DNA of 64,000 bases, taken from Alphaproteobacteria bacterium. GTDB lineage: Bacteria; Pseudomonadota; Alphaproteobacteria; UBA8366; Aestuariispiraceae. The stretch lies in NCBI GenBank assembly GCA_033344895.1, contig JAWPMN010000001.1:1488001-1552000 (forward strand). Reading direction: 5' to 3'. The translations under genes were made by a program, and so were the position numbers. The stretch's first letter is position 1. Each line of letters begins with the position of its first letter. Positions 17,756 through 25,091 of this stretch are shown here, piece by piece. The notes under the pieces were generated by a model that saw only the letters and a program-made list of their open reading frames with translations, was not told where the DNA came from and searched no databases.

Positions 17756-18276
17756 GGGGCGGACTCCCTGTTTTCGGTGCCGCGGTCACGCAGGATCGCA
17801 ACGCATTTCAGGATTTCGGCCACGACCTGCAGGGTGAGCAGCAGGAAGCTGGCCGCAATGATGGCGCGCAAGGGCCAGATCTGCGGGTTCCACGCGGATT
17901 GCCCGGTGGTCTCGCCGGACAGCAGTGCCTCGGTCGCATAATCGGTCAGACGCAGCGAGACCAGCACCAGCGCGGGCAGCACGATGGCCGCATAGAATGC
18001 CAGATCGATCAGGGCCCGGCGCTTCGGGCTGAGGCGGGCATAGATCAGGTCGATGCGGACATGTTCCTGGCGCTTCAGGGTAATGGCGCCGCCGAGCAGG
18101 AAATGCAGGCCCATCAGCATGTAGCCGAGTTCGAAGGCCCAGATGGTCGGGGAGCCGAGCACATATCGCGCGAAGACTTCGTAGCAGGTGGCAAGGACGA
18201 GCGGGATCACGATCAAGGCGGCCAGGCCGCCGATCCCCTCGCTCAACCATTCAATGGAGGCGATGACGCTGCGCAT
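17752..18276 (-). CDS. dctQ: TRAP transporter small permease (DctQ)
   Basis: The four-helix DctQ subunit pairs with DctM. Helices are visible at LAALIVIPLVLATCYEVF, AFELGYMLMGLHFLLGGAI, LIDLAFYAAIVLPALVLVSL and AIIAASFLLLTLQVVAEI. The segment TLKRQEHVRIDL after helix 2 is typical of DctQ. I place the start at the ATG at 18276 (174 residues) because the longer frame to 18474 reads into dctP and adds a non-homologous basic stretch. It lies 74 bp after dctP and overlaps dctM by 4 nt. Confidence 0.92.
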   Translation of the reverse strand: MRSVIASIEWLSEGIGGLAALIVIPLVLATCYEVFARYVLGSPTIWAFELGYMLMGLHFLLGGAITLKRQEHVRIDLIYARLSPKRRALIDLAFYAAIVLPALVLVSLRLTDYATEALLSGETTGQSAWNPQIWPLRAIIAASFLLLTLQVVAEILKCVAILRDRGTENRESAP

Positions 18277-18350
18277 GAATACCGTCCGGAAATGCTCCCC
18301 GGCACGCCCGAAGGCGGCCGGGGATAGTTCTTGGGAAACCGTCCGCTGGC

Positions 18351-19418
18351 CTATTCGCTGCGGACTTGAACCGTGCGGTACTTGTTGGCGCCGGCCCATA
18401 GCTTGGCGAAGGCCTTCTGGTCGTCCAGGACGCGCTTGAACCACTCGTTGTCGGCGGCAATGCCTTCCGCCCACTTGATGCCGGCCTCATGAGCGGCGTA
18501 CTGGACCTCCGGATCCAGTTCGACGACCTCGTTGCCCTGCTCACGGAAGAATTCCAGGGCCTTGGCATCTTCCTGACCGATGGTGAGCCAGGAGTTCAGG
18601 GTGGTCAGGAAGGCGGCTTCCCGGACGATCTGCTGATCGCCTTCGGACAGTTCGGCCCAGGCATCCTGGTTGATCACCAGTTCGAACGGCGCCGTCGGCT
18701 GGTGAATGCCCGGGATGATCACGTATTTCGTCACACGATGGAAACCGGGTGCGATGTTTTCCCAAAGCGTGCCCCATTCGGTCGCGTCGATGGCGCCGCG
18801 CTCCAGGGCGGTGTAGACGTCACCGCCCGGCATGGTGACCGGTGCCGCGCCCATGCCGCGGGAAATGTCGAGCCAGGCCCCGGCGGTCCGCAGTTTCAGC
18901 CCCTGAAGGTCCTCCAGCGTTTTCACGGATTTGCGGGAATGCAGGAAAACCTCCGCCGTCCGGATGAACAGAGGCATCGAGACCAGTCCGAACTTGTCCA
19001 TGCGCCATTCCGCCTGCAGGTCGGCGCCACCGGCACGGTACAGCCAGTGCAGCATGCGTTCGGTATCGAACGATCCGGCATAGCCGCCGAACAGGACCGC
19101 CGTCGGATCGGCGCCCCAGTCATAGCCGGCCCAGGTATGGCCGAATTGCGCGACGCCATTCTTGACCGTCTCGGAGACCTTCAGGCCCGGGCCGAGTGTA
19201 CCGGCAGGGAAGACTTCGATGGAGATGCGCCCGTCGCTCAGTTCCTTCACCTTGTCGGCAAAAGCCTGGGCGCCGACATCCATCAGCGGACCGCCGGACC
19301 AGCCGGTGGCCATCTGGAACGAATGCGTTTTCTTTTCGTCCGCCTGGGCCATGCCCGCCGCAAGCGATGTCGACATGATTGCGGCTACCGCCGCTGCCTT
19401 CAGTTTTGTGATTCTCAT
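18351..19418 (-). CDS. dctP: TRAP transporter periplasmic solute-binding protein (DctP)
   Basis: A Sec signal peptide is visible (ITKLKAAAVAAIMSTSLAAG, cleavage near AQADEKK). The mature protein has the DctP fold, with FADKVKELSDGRISIEVFPAGTLG and AEVFLHSRKSVKTLEDLQGLKLR. The carboxylate-binding arginine of DctP proteins is expected in the GLKLRTAG segment and the specificity loop in GGDVYTALERGAIDATEWG. W-rich ligand-pocket residues (ATEWGTLWENIAPGFH) resemble those in binders of keto or hydroxy acids. A GGGAGG ribosome binding site precedes the ATG. It probably binds an organic acid; the identity is not resolved. Confidence 0.93.
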   Translation of the reverse strand: MRITKLKAAAVAAIMSTSLAAGMAQADEKKTHSFQMATGWSGGPLMDVGAQAFADKVKELSDGRISIEVFPAGTLGPGLKVSETVKNGVAQFGHTWAGYDWGADPTAVLFGGYAGSFDTERMLHWLYRAGGADLQAEWRMDKFGLVSMPLFIRTAEVFLHSRKSVKTLEDLQGLKLRTAGAWLDISRGMGAAPVTMPGGDVYTALERGAIDATEWGTLWENIAPGFHRVTKYVIIPGIHQPTAPFELVINQDAWAELSEGDQQIVREAAFLTTLNSWLTIGQEDAKALEFFREQGNEVVELDPEVQYAAHEAGIKWAEGIAADNEWFKRVLDDQKAFAKLWAGANKYRTVQVRSE

Positions 19419-19471
19419 GACTTCCTCCCAATTGTCTTATGGATTGTCCGTTTTCGTCCGCCGGTCGGGTC

Positions 19472-19768
19472 TTACGCCCGCTCCAGCGCCTTCACCGCGG
19501 CCTTCACATCGGCCTCGGTCATTTCCCAGTCGTTGTCGAAATTGGCGACGATCTCGATCATGAAGTCGCGCGACAGACGGACCGCCGTTGCGTCGTCTAT
19601 CGCATCGGCCAGGATCGCCAGGGCGAGCTGCTGCGGGGATGCGCCTTCGAAACTCCATTCGAAGCCGTTCTTTGAATAGGTCTTGAGGTCTGTCCGCGGA
19701 TCCAGCGGATCCCCGCCGACCCGGACGTCCAGCCCTTCGAAGGCCCGCGTTCCGGTATAGGTTTTCAT
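19472..19768 (-). CDS. DUF6166 protein
   Basis: The 98-residue protein begins MKTYTGTRAFEGLDVRVGG and continues DPRTDLKTYSKNGFEWSFEG, SPQQLALAILADAIDD and MIEIVANFDNDWEMTEADV, the conserved pattern of DUF6166. I use the ATG at 19768; the frame open to 19861 overlaps panB and adds unrelated residues. No function is known for the family. Its position between the PanB paralogue (28 bp) and dctP (53 bp) on the same strand suggests it is part of the same transcript. Confidence 0.8.
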   Translation of the reverse strand: MKTYTGTRAFEGLDVRVGGDPLDPRTDLKTYSKNGFEWSFEGASPQQLALAILADAIDDATAVRLSRDFMIEIVANFDNDWEMTEADVKAAVKALERA

Positions 19769-19796
19769 GGCGATGGCTTCCTTCTGGCTGGCCCGG

Positions 19797-20657
19797 TCAG
19801 ACCTGACGGCGGCGTTCGACGAGATCGAGGAAGCGGTCATATTCCGCCTCCGCGACGCCATAGCTGTGATCGTCGTCCGGGAAGCTGCCGGATTTGACGT
19901 CCTGGACGTAGGCGGACAGGCCCGCCACGGCCACTTCGGTCAGATTTGCGTAGCGCTTGGTGAACTTCGGTTTGAAATCCGTGAAGACCCCCAGAAGGTC
20001 GTAGGACAGCAGGATCTGGCCGTCGGTACCGGCGCCGGCACCGATCCCGATCGTCGGAATTTCCAGCTGTTGGGAGATCACGCCGGCGATCTTCGCCGGG
20101 ACCGCCTCGAATTCCAGCATGAAGCAGCCGGCATCCTGGATCGCGAAGGCGTCCTCCAGGATCTTCATCGCCGCGTCCGCAGTCTTGCCCTGAATCTTGA
20201 AGCCGCCGAAAACCGCAATGGTGTGCGGCGTCAGCCCGATATGGGATGCGGTGGGAATGCCGGCATCGACCAGCGCCTTCAGGATATGCGCCTGCGATTT
20301 CCCGCCCTGAGGTTTTACCGCGTCACAGTCGGCGTCCTGCATGAAGCGCGTGGCGTTGGCCAGCGCGATTTCCGGGGTGTGGTAGCTCTGATACGGCATG
20401 CAGCCTAAGACAAACGTGTTCGGCGCGCCGCGGCGAACCGCCTGGGCATGCATCACCATCATGTCCATGGTGGCGGGGATTGTGCTCTTGTGGCCATGCG
20501 CGATCATGGCGAGGCTGTCGCCGACCACGCAGACATCGACCCCGGCGGCTTCCGCCCATTGTGCGGACGTGTAGTCCGGCACCGAGGTATAGACCATTTT
20601 TTCGCCGGATGTTTTGGATTCGCGGATCTCGGTGATTGTCCGCTTCTTGCGTTCCAC
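19797..20657 (-). CDS. PanB-like aldolase paralogue with altered metal site
   Basis: The 286-residue protein aligns along its length with ketopantoate hydroxymethyltransferase (PanB): VCVVGDSLAMIAHGH, HAQAVRRGAPN, HIGLTPHTIAVFGGFKIQG, IPTIGIGAGAGTDGQ. In E. coli PanB, Mg2+ is held by Asp45, Asp84 and Glu114. Here the first is kept (Asp47), but the second is Cys86 (FVLGCMPYQSY instead of LLLADLPFMAY) and the third is Gln117 (VKPQGG instead of VKIEGG). The catalytic Glu181 equivalent is Glu184. It is therefore probably not a pantothenate-pathway enzyme but a related aldolase or lyase for the compound brought in by the linked TRAP transporter. GTG start with GGGGAGG upstream. Confidence 0.8.
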   Translation of the reverse strand: MERKKRTITEIRESKTSGEKMVYTSVPDYTSAQWAEAAGVDVCVVGDSLAMIAHGHKSTIPATMDMMVMHAQAVRRGAPNTFVLGCMPYQSYHTPEIALANATRFMQDADCDAVKPQGGKSQAHILKALVDAGIPTASHIGLTPHTIAVFGGFKIQGKTADAAMKILEDAFAIQDAGCFMLEFEAVPAKIAGVISQQLEIPTIGIGAGAGTDGQILLSYDLLGVFTDFKPKFTKRYANLTEVAVAGLSAYVQDVKSGSFPDDDHSYGVAEAEYDRFLDLVERRRQV

Positions 20658-20726
20658 GACGCCAACCTCCCCATAACATATTTTTTATGTGCGTCTAATC
20701 GACGACTGACATATCAATAGAAGATC

Positions 20727-20767
20727 ATGTGTCGACACGTTGTCAAGAGGGTCGATGTGTTGCACAT
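20727..20767. promoter_or_regulatory. Two candidate GntR operators in the panB-like/gntR divergent gap
   Basis: ATGTGTCGACACGT (20727-20740) contains the perfect palindrome GTGTCGACAC. ATGTGTTGCACAT (20755-20767) is an ATGTG-N3-CACAT dyad. Both share ATGTGT on the left arm and are about 27 bp apart centre to centre, between the divergent starts at 20657 and 20802. FCD-type GntR repressors usually bind short GT/AC dyads like these, so autoregulation plus control of the transport cluster is likely. Confidence 0.5.
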
Positions 20768-20801
20768 TTGACGCGATTTCAAAGATTGGAATGGATGGTC
20801 A

Positions 20802-21467
20802 ATGGTTGCCGGATTGCCCCCTTCGTTGACGGACAAAGCCTATGCAGAGCTGGAAGAACGCATTGTCACCCTGGAGTTGAAACCGGGGCAGGTTCTGTCG
20901 GAGAACACGTTGGCCACCACACTTGGCATCGGTCGAACGCCGATCCGCGAGGCGCTGCAACGGTTGGCCCGCGAGGGGCTGATCGTCATCCTGCCCCGGC
21001 GCGGGGTTATGGTCTCGGAAATCAACGTTCGCAGCCAGTTGGAGCTGCTGCGCGTCCGTCGCGAGTTGGAGCGGCTGATGGCCAAACTCGCCTCCAAGCG
21101 GGCCACCGCCGATGAACGGACCCTGTTCATCAATCTCGCGGAGGAGATGCGCGACTGTGCCGACCGAAGCGACGATGTCGGTTTCATGCGCCTTGATCGC
21201 GACATGAACCTGATGGTCTCCCGGGCCTGCCGGAATGAATATGCCCAGCGCGCGATGGGACTGACCCATGGTCTGTCACGCCGGTTCTGGTACATGCACT
21301 ACAAGGAAGTGCTGGACCTGCCGCGCTGCGCCACGCTGCACGCGGCCCTGGCGCAGGCGATCGGTGAGGGCGAGACGGAAGGCGCCATGCGGGCGTCAGA
21401 CGATCTGCTGGACTACATCGAATCCTTCACGCGCGCCGCGCTGGACGTGCCGCTGAACATCGCATAA
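20802..21467 (+). CDS. GntR-family regulator, FadR/FCD type
   Basis: An N-terminal winged helix (AYAELEERIVTLELKPGQVL, then LATTLGIGRTPIREALQRLA and the wing LIVILPRRGVMVSEI) is joined to an all-helical FCD ligand domain of about 140 residues. In FCD proteins a metal and a carboxylate ligand are bound by Asp and His residues; FMRLDRDMN and ATLHAALAQAI look like two of these positions. The gene diverges from the PanB-like/TRAP cluster with two dyads in between. Most such regulators are repressors released by the pathway substrate, so it likely responds to the TRAP ligand or a product. Confidence 0.92.
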   Translation: MVAGLPPSLTDKAYAELEERIVTLELKPGQVLSENTLATTLGIGRTPIREALQRLAREGLIVILPRRGVMVSEINVRSQLELLRVRRELERLMAKLASKRATADERTLFINLAEEMRDCADRSDDVGFMRLDRDMNLMVSRACRNEYAQRAMGLTHGLSRRFWYMHYKEVLDLPRCATLHAALAQAIGEGETEGAMRASDDLLDYIESFTRAALDVPLNIA

Positions 21468-21474
21468 CGGCCTT

Positions 21475-21493
21475 CCGGATACGAATCCGGTTT
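21475..21493 (+). terminator. Hairpin between gntR and the GFA gene
   Basis: CCGGAT-ACGA-ATCCGG forms a 6-bp stem with a tetraloop, followed by TTT, 7 nt after the gntR stop and just before the AAGGAGGA ribosome binding site of the GFA gene. It could be a weak terminator or attenuator that limits read-through. Confidence 0.4.
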
Positions 21494-21508
21494 GGAAGGA
21501 GGAACGCC

Positions 21509-21901
21509 ATGGACCGGAGCACCGGCGGTTGCCAATGCGGCGACGTCCGATTTGTCGCGACGGGCCGACCCTACCGCGTCGGATTGTGCCATTGCCTCGA
21601 TTGTCGGAAGCACCACGGGGCGCTGTTCCATGCGTCGGCGGTCTTTCCGCAGGACGCCGTAACGATTGAAGGCCGGACCGGCGATTACGAAGGCCGGCAT
21701 TTCTGCCCTCGCTGCGGCTCCTCCGTCTTCTCGCGCAGCGGCGATGAGATCGAAATCCACATGGGCTCGCTGGACGCCCCGGATCAGTTCGTGCCGACCT
21801 ATGAATTGTGGACGTTGCGGCGAGAGTCCTGGTTGCCCGACTTCCCCACCCTGCGTCGATACGATCGCGACCGGGACGAGACCGGCCGCCACGAAGATTA
21901 G
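21509..21901 (+). CDS. GFA-family zinc protein (glutathione-dependent formaldehyde-activating domain)
   Basis: The 130-residue protein has the GFA zinc pattern: Cys8 and Cys10 (GGCQCGDVRF), Cys27, Cys29 and Cys32 (CHCLDC), and Cys66/Cys69 (HFCPRCGSS). The family takes its name from Gfa, proposed to promote the reaction of glutathione with formaldehyde, but most members have no proven function. A strong AAGGAGGA site precedes the ATG. It lies 41 bp after gntR on the same strand and is convergent with the histidine kinase (4 bp between stops). A link to formaldehyde released by the PanB-like enzyme is speculative. Confidence 0.87.
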   Translation: MDRSTGGCQCGDVRFVATGRPYRVGLCHCLDCRKHHGALFHASAVFPQDAVTIEGRTGDYEGRHFCPRCGSSVFSRSGDEIEIHMGSLDAPDQFVPTYELWTLRRESWLPDFPTLRRYDRDRDETGRHED

Positions 21902-21905
21902 CCGC

Positions 21906-23126
21906 CTATCCCGCCGCCGGGATGGTGGCCGCCGGGATGGTGAAGGTGAAGGTCGTACCGGATCCAATGGTGGATTCGACCTGTATGCGGCCGCCATTCT
22001 TTTCCACCAGGTCCTTGCACATCAGCAGGCCAAGCCCGGTTCCGGTCTCACCGCTGGTGCCGGTGGTCTTGACATTGCCGGACATGCTGAAGCACTTAGC
22101 GATCTGTTCTTCCGTCATCCCGACTCCATCGTCCTGGATCGCCACGGAAATCGCACCGTTCTCCCGTTTCGCACGCAGGCGCACCGTGCCGCCCGTCCTG
22201 GTAAACTTGACGGCATTGTTCACCAGGTTGCGGATCACCGTCTCGATCATGCCGGGATCGCAGAAGGCAACGATGTTTTCCACCTCGAAATCGAGGATGA
22301 TGCCCTTTCGTTGCGCAATGTTCTCATAGACCTTCATCGTGTCCTCGGTAAGGTCGGTAAGCGATGCCTCCCGCGGTTCGAAATCGACATGGTCCATCTG
22401 CAGCCGGGCCCACTCCAGCAGGGTCTGCATAAGCTTGAACACGTTGCTGGCCGCCAGATGCGTGGCCTCGGCATACTGCTTCACCTGATCGGGCGACAAC
22501 TGATCCGCCGTCGCGGCCAGCAGTTCCGCATAGCCGAGGATGGAGTTGAAGGGGCTTCGCAGGTCATGGGCGACGATGGAGAAAAGCCGGTTCTTCTCGG
22601 AGTTCAGCCGTTCGAGCGTTTCCTTCGAAATCTGCAGGTCTTCCGCCATCTCGACCAGCTGGGCGGATTGCTCGTCGATCCGCTCCTGCTCGTCCCGCAG
22701 GTCGAGAAGCTGGCGGATCAGACCCTCGCGCTCGTCCCGATAGCGCAGGGCCTCGGCCTTCCGTTCGATGGCGCCGGCCACCAGATGCGGGACGATAAAG
22801 GGGAAGTGATCGTCGGCATCGACGACAGTCATGGCCCCCGACGCCCGAAGGGCCCGGCGGTCGCCGACATTTCGTCCCGTCAGGACCGGCACGACGCGGG
22901 TTTTCAGCCCCGCCTGCGCCAGATCGGTCAGCAGCGAACGCGCGGTTTCCACATTGCCGCCGACAAAGCACAGGTCGTGATTGGTAATCGCGATGGATTC
23001 CAGCGCGGCGTCCGACGTGGCCGCGGTCTCTACCTGAACCTCTGCAGAATCGTCGAGGCCCAGGGCCGAGAGGGACCAGTCGACATCCGGGATGTCGCCT
23101 ACCACTATGACGCTGACACTGTTCAT
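21906..23126 (-). CDS. Sensor histidine kinase with N-terminal pseudo-receiver
   Basis: Residues 1-120 look like a response-regulator receiver fold (SVSVIVVGDIPDVDW, then a beta-strand NHDLCFVGGN) but lack the phosphoryl-accepting aspartate. A coiled coil (residues 135-185) leads into the HisKA H-box FSIVAHDLRSPFNSILGY and a complete ATPase domain: N-box NLVNNAVKFT, G1 DDGVGM, G2 GTGLGLLMCKDL. There is no membrane segment, so it is soluble. I take the ATG at 23126, which starts directly before the first beta-strand; the 63-nt upstream extension looks non-coding. Its partner regulator is not in the window. Confidence 0.9.
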   Translation of the reverse strand: MNSVSVIVVGDIPDVDWSLSALGLDDSAEVQVETAATSDAALESIAITNHDLCFVGGNVETARSLLTDLAQAGLKTRVVPVLTGRNVGDRRALRASGAMTVVDADDHFPFIVPHLVAGAIERKAEALRYRDEREGLIRQLLDLRDEQERIDEQSAQLVEMAEDLQISKETLERLNSEKNRLFSIVAHDLRSPFNSILGYAELLAATADQLSPDQVKQYAEATHLAASNVFKLMQTLLEWARLQMDHVDFEPREASLTDLTEDTMKVYENIAQRKGIILDFEVENIVAFCDPGMIETVIRNLVNNAVKFTRTGGTVRLRAKRENGAISVAIQDDGVGMTEEQIAKCFSMSGNVKTTGTSGETGTGLGLLMCKDLVEKNGGRIQVESTIGSGTTFTFTIPAATIPAAG

Positions 23127-23311
23127 TCGATGACTTGAAACCTGTACTGTCCCAACCCGTTCCACGCGCATGGCATCGCGTGCCCACATCTCCCGACCGC
23201 TGCTCCGCGCTTCGCATTCGCAACGGCGCGGAACCGGGGTCCCGCGCTATAGAACGTACCGATTTGGTACGGAATAAGTCTTAAATTCGTATTAAGCGTG
23301 GCACGTGGTGA

Positions 23312-23584
23312 TCAGGACCCGGCCACAAGGCCGAAATATCCGATCAGGAACGCACCCGCCCCAACGATAAGGACCACGGCAAACACGGTTGTCAGACTGA
23401 AACCGGATGACTTCGCTTTCCCGGAAGAGGCCGGCGCCGCGGCCAGCCTGACGACTTCCTGCTGGACGTCCTGAATGCGCTGCGCAAGCTTTACCGCGGC
23501 CGCGTCCCGTTGATCGGGCAGAGAGCGGTACATCGTATTCAGTCGGTCCAACTCCTGTTGCGCCTCGGCAATCGAGCGGGCCAT
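23312..23584 (-). CDS. Small coiled-coil single-pass membrane protein
   Basis: The 90-residue protein has an N-terminal amphipathic helix with heptad-like spacing (IAEAQQELDRLNTMYRSL and VKLAQRIQDVQQEVVRLA), an Ala/Ser linker, and a C-terminal transmembrane helix (TTVFAVVLIVGAGAFLIGYF). It is tail-anchored in layout. I do not recognise a family. It stands alone between the kinase and the NnrU gene. Confidence 0.6.
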   Translation of the reverse strand: MARSIAEAQQELDRLNTMYRSLPDQRDAAAVKLAQRIQDVQQEVVRLAAAPASSGKAKSSGFSLTTVFAVVLIVGAGAFLIGYFGLVAGS

Positions 23585-23693
23585 CTTGTCCTCCCCGTGA
23601 CTATCCTCCCCCTGCCAACCCCGGTCCTCCTACCACCGATTCGCAATGTTGTCCAAACAGTTGGGCCAAAAATTCCAAATTCCCGTCAATGGT

Positions 23694-24392
23694 TTAGTAG
23701 AGGATGGATACACCCGTGAACCAGCCATGGGTGTAGGCCAGCGCGGCATAGAGCCCGAGACCCAGCGCAACCCGCCACAGACCGATCCCCGACCAGTCGA
23801 TCTTTGTGCGCCCCTGCAGGGCCGCCATGAAGGGAACGACACCCGTTGTCAGGGCGATCGGCCCCCATTGCGCGCCCATGGACCGTCGCCGTCGCTGGTC
23901 GATGTGAACGATCCCGCCGAGGCCGAGCACCGCAAGGCCACCGAACAGGATCAGCGACGCGGCATCGCCATTGGGCGCCATATGGGCAAAGCATGCCAGT
24001 GTGACCCCGATCAGCATGGGGTGACGGGTCACGGTCACGATTCCGGCCTGGGGCCTGGGGTCGCCGGCCAGCTTCTCGCCACCGGCCGCCGTAGGATTTC
24101 GGGTCGTCACGGCACAGACAATCAGGATCAGGGCGATCGGCATGACAAGGATCGGCACCATGGCCAATGCCGGCGAATGCGACCAGAACACGACGTTGTC
24201 CAGCCGGGCGTCACGATAGGCCATCACCACCCAGACCAGCGCGACCACCGCGATCACCGAGAAGACGGCGCTGAATCCTGCCTCGCCCAACCGATGAACC
24301 AGCGCCTTGCGGATGCCGTCCGCGGTCAGCGCGAAGTGGCTGCCGACGAAAACGGCGACAGCAAGCAGCAATGTCATCAGGCTTTCCGTCAT
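23694..24392 (-). CDS. NnrU-family membrane protein
   Basis: NnrU proteins are six- to seven-helix membrane proteins related to isoprenylcysteine methyltransferases and were first linked to nitrite/nitric oxide metabolism. The signature VTRHPMLIGVTLACFAHM is near the middle, with typical helices FSAVFSVIAVVALVWVVMAY and ILFGGLAVLGLGGIVHID. The ATG at 24392 gives 232 residues beginning with a hydrophobic helix (MTESLMTLLLAVAVFVGSHF); the longer frame runs into the divergent gene. No denitrification gene is nearby, so its role here is unknown. Confidence 0.85.
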   Translation of the reverse strand: MTESLMTLLLAVAVFVGSHFALTADGIRKALVHRLGEAGFSAVFSVIAVVALVWVVMAYRDARLDNVVFWSHSPALAMVPILVMPIALILIVCAVTTRNPTAAGGEKLAGDPRPQAGIVTVTRHPMLIGVTLACFAHMAPNGDAASLILFGGLAVLGLGGIVHIDQRRRRSMGAQWGPIALTTGVVPFMAALQGRTKIDWSGIGLWRVALGLGLYAALAYTHGWFTGVSILY

Positions 24393-24471
24393 CCCCGCAA
24401 TATGGACAAGGCCGGGCGTGCCGTCCATAGTCCGCCGGCCATCCCGCAACGCAGCCAAAGATGGGAACGAA

Positions 24472-24762
24472 ATGGGCCTTTCCGACATCGCACGTCGGTT
24501 GTTTCTGGGCTCCCTGCAGCCATCGACCGAATCCTTCCAGCGCCAGATACTCAACTATCTGCATGGCAACGGGGAAACGGACGCAACGGTGCTGTATGCC
24601 CGAATCGGCATCGACCCGGACGAGAAAGGGCAGCGTCTTGCGATTGATCAGGCAGCACAGATTCTGGTCAATCGCGGTGAAATCATCGCCCACCGGGAGG
24701 GGCGTTCCGTGGACCCGGTCAACGCAGACGGCCGGTACCGTCTGAAGCCGCGGCTTGAATAG
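24472..24762 (+). CDS. DUF3253-like protein, divergent copy
   Basis: The 96-residue protein has a C-terminal segment (ILVNRGEIIAHREGRSVDPV) that matches the end of the next gene's product (IFLARTGRIEITRRGEPVDP) and of DUF3253, a small winged-helix-like domain. Its N-terminal half differs from DUF3253 and reads FQRQILNYLHGNGETDATVL. The ATG at 24472 is used because upstream codons overlap the divergent NnrU gene. It is followed after 14 bp by a second DUF3253 gene, so the pair probably arose by tandem duplication. Function unknown. Confidence 0.65.
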   Translation: MGLSDIARRLFLGSLQPSTESFQRQILNYLHGNGETDATVLYARIGIDPDEKGQRLAIDQAAQILVNRGEIIAHREGRSVDPVNADGRYRLKPRLE

Positions 24763-24776
24763 AAGGAAATACGAAG

Positions 24777-25076
24777 GTGACCGACGAAACCCCGAAAGAC
24801 CCGCCGCCACTGGACCCGGTGGCCACGGTCATTCTCGACCAGCTGGCCGCACTGCCGGCGGACAAAGCCGCGGCGCCGGACGATATCGCGCGCATCTATG
24901 CCGAGATTCGCCGCAAACCGACGGATGGGCGCGATCTGTACAAGCGCTACCGCCGCGCGGTGAAGGAACAGGCCATCTTTCTGGCCCGCACCGGCCGGAT
25001 CGAAATCACCCGCCGGGGGGAGCCGGTGGATCCGGACGACTTCAAGGGCGTCTGGCGGATGCGGTTGAAACGATAG
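24777..25076 (+). CDS. DUF3253 protein
   Basis: The 99-residue protein matches DUF3253 over residues 15-99: ATVILDQLAALPADKAAAPDDI, then WRP-like RDLYKRYRRAVKEQAIFLARTGRIEITRRGEPVDPDDFKG written here in two overlapping parts in the family alignment. The predicted fold is a small winged helix, so nucleic-acid binding is possible but not shown. It starts with GTG and lies 14 bp after its paralogue and 15 bp before the DMT transporter gene, so the three are likely one transcript. Confidence 0.75.
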   Translation: MTDETPKDPPPLDPVATVILDQLAALPADKAAAPDDIARIYAEIRRKPTDGRDLYKRYRRAVKEQAIFLARTGRIEITRRGEPVDPDDFKGVWRMRLKR

Positions 25077-25091
25077 ATTGGGTTTGGGTTC

